Assembly: GCA_027600665.1 (NCBI GenBank)
Contig: JADGJL010001114.1
Coordinates: 1 to 10,051, forward strand
DNA length: 10,051 bases
Reading direction: 5' to 3'
DNA from: Irineochytrium annulatum
Taxonomy: Eukaryota; Chytridiomycota; Chytridiomycetes; Chytridiales; Chytridiaceae
Shown here one piece after another: positions 7,199-10,051 of this stretch. The notes beneath the pieces are model-generated. The model was not told where the DNA came from, searched no databases, and saw only the letters and a list, made by a program, of their open reading frames with translations. Position 1 is the first letter of the stretch. Every line of letters begins with the position of its first letter. A program made the position numbers and the translations under genes.

Positions 7199-8845
7199 AT
7201 GTCGGCCACCATCGAGTTCTTTTATGATATAGTGTGTCCGTGGGCCTTCATCGGGTCAACGAGGATCGATGCCCTCGCTCTGCGCCAGAACGCGTCTGTG
7301 GTATACACCCCTGTTCTTCTGGGCGGTATCTATAGGCTCACGGCGGCGGTAAGTGCCAGTCCGACGCGTCGAACATCCCGGCTAACGCGTGCTCTTCTTT
7401 TCAGCCTCAAGGGGCTAAGGGGTCTGCTTCCGATGTTATGGCTCCCAACAAGAAAATCGTAAGCATTCTTCAACCAATTTCTACGCTAATGGGACACTGT
7501 TGTAAGGTTCACCACGCGGACCTGAAGCGAACGGCTGCGAGGGCCAACGTGCGTTTGAACTGGCACCCGGCGCATCCGATGCGTACGGTCGAGGCTCTGA
7601 GGCTGCTGTTTGCATTGGAAAATCAGGAGGATCGTAGGCGACTAACTCATGCACTTTATCGCGCATACTGGGTTGATAATCTCGATTTATCGAAATCTGA
7701 GGTGATCAATTTTCACCGGATGGACTGCAATAACTGTGCTGCCTTACGTCCGCAAGGTCCTTCTCGAAGTTGCCCGCATCGCGATCCCGGACGAATCTCG
7801 CTTCAAAGGCGGATCTCTCTCCGCGAGACTTCTCTCCGACGCGGCCCTCGCTAGGCGCCTGGTCGACTCAACTTCACGCATCGTCGACCTCGGCGGGCCT
7901 GGCGTCCCATGTTTCCTCGTGACGAAAAGCGGCCAGTCCAAGCTTTTCTGGGGCCAGGACCGTCTCCACTTTGTCGAGTCCATCCTAGCAGGCCGGCCCG
8001 TGCCGCAAACGCGGATGCTGCCCGTCGCGCCGCTACTAAGGCGGGAGACTGTTACGGTGTTCTGGGACTTCTCGAGGTAATGCCAATGTTTACCTTCGAA
8101 AATAATGCAGGTCATCAGTCCCTGGTCCTACTTAGGTTTCAAACAGCTTCGGAGACTGCAAGCCGAGCTGGGCGAGAATTTGCACATCGTCAATCGGCCC
8201 GTCCTCGTGGGGGCTATTTTCAAACAGTTCAGTTTTTCCCACCGCTAATGACGCTTCTGATCTGTTGCCGTCATAGGATTGGCACGGCGAACGTGCCTCT
8301 TCTTACATTTCCCGAAGTTAAGCGCCAATACACATCCCGCGACATGGGGGTTGACTGGATAAACCATTGGTCAGACTTACCGTACGCCTGCGACAGCTCT
8401 GTCAAGCCGACGTCCCTCAGAAATTTTAGATTCCCCTCCGTGTTCCCTATTAGGAGCGTCCTGCCCAGCAGGGTGGCGATCGTTGAACCGCGGTGCGCGG
8501 ACGCAATTTGTAAGATCGTATTAACCGCGCCGCGACGTGGTATGCTGACAGCTTTGTGAAGTCACGGCTGCATGGGAGCTCGATATTGAGATCGCTGACC
8601 CCGTCAAGCTTGCGAAGGCCCTCGATGAAGCCGGGTTCGACGGGAAGGCTCTGGTCAAAGCAGCGGATTTGGTCGAGGCGAAGGAAGACCTGAAGCGGAA
8701 CGTGGAGATGGCGCTAGACATTGGCATCTGCGGCGTGCCGACTTACAAAGTCCGCGACCACGTGGTGTGGGGCCAAGACCGTCTGGATCATGTTGCGGAT
8801 TTGGCGATGGGATGGAGCCCCGAAAACGGGAACGTGAAACTGTAA
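7199..8845 (+). CDS. Double DsbA-like protein, HCCA-isomerase/GST-kappa type (copy A)
   Basis: Two fused thioredoxin-fold DsbA-like domains of the 2-hydroxychromene-2-carboxylate isomerase/GST-kappa group. Relatives use glutathione for isomerase or transferase chemistry; this substrate is unknown. Eight exons: 7199-7348, 7405-7458, 7507-7701, 7757-8076, 8119-8226, 8277-8381, 8421-8509, 8562-8845, giving 434 residues. Domain 1 (about 1-225): FFYDIVCPWAFIGS with Cys13 at the active position, cis-Pro loop GGPGVPCF (Pro184), and WGQDRL (198-203). Domain 2 (from about 232): WDFSSPWSYLGFKQL with Ser240 where GST-kappa/HCCA enzymes keep the catalytic Ser, then GAIFKQIGTANVP, FPSVFPIRSVLP, CGVPTYKV and WGQDRLDHVAD. 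The intron at 8382-8420 is only 39 nt, in phase and stop-free, so its retention would simply add 13 residues. Start 7199 matches the start of copy B. It lies 127 bp after the TANGO2 stop, in the same direction. Confidence 0.9.
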
Positions 8846-9103
8846 AGAGGTTTTTATTCTTACAGTGGTTGCATTTGATGTTTCCAGAGTTATGTGACTC
8901 TTTGTATTGAATCTTGGGAAAGTGCTAGTAGAGTTGTTCCTTCACCTACTTTTAATCACTTTCATAGATTGAGAACGTTAAATCCTCTTTATTGAATGAA
9001 ATACGTTGCTTGGTTTGGGGCGGTGTAAAACAAGGTTTCGGCCCGAATTAGGAGATCCGTCACGCGTCGCGTCGTCATTCCTTCTATGAGGACGCCACAG
9101 ACC
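8846..9103. other. 258-bp spacer between the tandem DsbA copies
   Basis: No gene is seen. It must hold the 3' end of copy A and the promoter of copy B. A small stem AGAGT-N6-ACTCT lies at 8886-8901. No TATA box or clear AATAAA is visible, and I saw no long similarity to the 127 bp upstream of copy A. Confidence 0.6.
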
Positions 9104-10051
9104 ATGTCGGCCACCATCGAGTTCTTCTTCGACGTCAGCTGCCCGTGGGCGTACCTCGGCTCCACAAAGATCGATGCCGTCGTTCACCGCCATAACGCGT
9201 CTGTGGTCTTTACCCCCGTAATCCTTGAGGGCATCAAGAGGTGCACGGCGACAGTAAGTACCCATCCGCCATTAGTCGAACGCGCAGACAATGCATGTTT
9301 GGGGAATTCTTTCTTCACTTACCCGTTCATCTACATAAGCTTGTCGGTCTAACACGTATATTCATGGCAGCCTCGTGGCAGTCCAGGTTTTGCATTGCAC
9401 GTGATGCCTCCGAACAAAAAAATGGTAACAATACACTGTTTTTGGCGACTCGCTTACGGTTTGTCCTCATAAGATTCAATATGAGGACCTGAAGAGGACG
9501 ATTGCGAGGGCCAACGTGCGATTTAATTGGCATCCGGCACACCCGCTGCGTACAGACGAGATGTTAAGGCTGCTGTTCGCCTTGGATAATCAGGGGGATC
9601 GGAGACGATTGACACATGCACTGTTTCGAGCCTACTGGGTGGATAATCTCGACTTGTCCAAGCCAGAGGTGCGGCAGGCTTCTCTCACTTGCTTTAAATA
9701 ACCCCTCACCTTTTTGCCGTGAAGGCCCTCCTAGCAATTGCTCGGATCGCGGTCCCCGATGAATCGCGCTTTAAGGGCGGGTCTCTTTCATTGTCACTCC
9801 TTTCCGACCCAACCCTCGCTAAAATGCTCGACGACTCGACCTCTCGCGTCGTCGCGCTCGGTGGGCCGGGCGTCCCATGCTTTTGCGTGACGAAAGGGGA
9901 CCAGTCGAAGCTGTTCTGGGGACAGGATCGTCTCCACTTCGTCGAGTCCATCCTGGCGGGACGGCCGGTGCCGCAGACGCGCATGCTTCCCGTTGGGCCC
10001 TTGTTGAGGCCGGCGACGGTCACGGTGTATTGGGACTTCTCGAGGTGAAGG
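9104..10051 (+). CDS. Double DsbA-like protein, second tandem copy (copy B), partial
   Basis: Tandem paralogue of the preceding gene. Exons 9104-9253, 9371-9424, 9474-9668 and 9725-10044 have exactly the lengths and phases of copy A exons 1-4 (150, 54, 195, 320 nt). The window ends 7 bases into intron 4 (AG|GTGAAG), so domain 2 lies outside. Domain 1 has FFFDVSCPWAYLGS (Cys13), GGPGVPCF and WGQDRL. Against copy A I count about 34/50, 10/18, 52/65 and 86/106 identical residues in exons 1-4. The 31 codons at 9902-9994 encode the same residues as 7934-8026 despite many third-base changes. Intron 1 is 117 nt against 56 nt in copy A. An in-frame ATG at 9086 would add MRTPQT; 9104 is preferred because it matches copy A. 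Confidence 0.88.

Noticed and set aside
8119..8559. Copy A domain 2 region as a separate single-domain gene
   Set aside because: The intron 8077-8118 joins WDFS to SPWSYLG in exact phase and recreates the family motif across the junction, so the two domains are one gene.
1..10051. CRISPR array, IS element, tRNA, rRNA or a bacterial-type operon
   Set aside because: No regularly spaced repeats, transposase motif, cloverleaf or Shine-Dalgarno-led gene chain was seen; the genes are spliced and eukaryotic.

Overview
The window reads as nuclear DNA from a gene-dense eukaryote, most likely a fungus and possibly an early-diverging (zoosporic) one. This is an inference from four things: many very short GT-AG introns (mostly 39-61 nt), several with CTAAC/CTGAC/CTAAT-like branch points near the acceptor; a PHO80-type cyclin; a mitochondrially targeted ETF alpha; and a two-domain DsbA-like (2-hydroxychromene-2-carboxylate isomerase/GST-kappa type) protein. 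No bacterial operon, CRISPR, IS element, rRNA or tRNA is visible. All gene models below were spliced by hand from reading-frame continuity, splice sites and family motifs; no alignment was run.

Layout. 1-450: fragment of a possible minus-strand acidic Gly/Asp-rich protein whose frame is shifted by an exact 13-bp tandem duplication. 450-1239: no convincing gene, with small tandem and inverted repeats. 1240-1831: plus-strand coding-like exons of an acidic/basic protein, intact only if weak introns are assumed; it may be a relic. 1832-2451: no recognised gene, with one 27-bp tandem repeat. 2452-3293 (+): complete seven-exon PHO80-like cyclin. 3294-3843: possible 5' exons of the next gene, unresolved. 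3844-4275 (+): unrecognised coiled-coil protein. 4389-5809 (-): complete seven-exon electron transfer flavoprotein alpha subunit. 5810-5875: 66-bp shared promoter. 5876-7071 (+): complete four-exon TANGO2/NRDE-family gene. 7199-8845 (+): complete eight-exon double-DsbA protein. 9104 to the end (+): a second tandem copy of that gene with the same exon pattern, cut by the window edge inside intron 4.

The most suggestive biology is the head-to-head ETF-alpha/TANGO2 pair. ETF takes electrons from acyl-CoA dehydrogenases in mitochondria, and TANGO2 loss in animals disturbs mitochondrial fatty-acid metabolism and haem handling, so a shared promoter would fit co-expression. The second is the tandem pair of double-DsbA genes. 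Their introns have diverged while a 31-codon block is unchanged at the amino-acid level, which indicates an old duplication with both copies under constraint. Several introns in both copies keep AAG rather than CAG/TAG acceptors.
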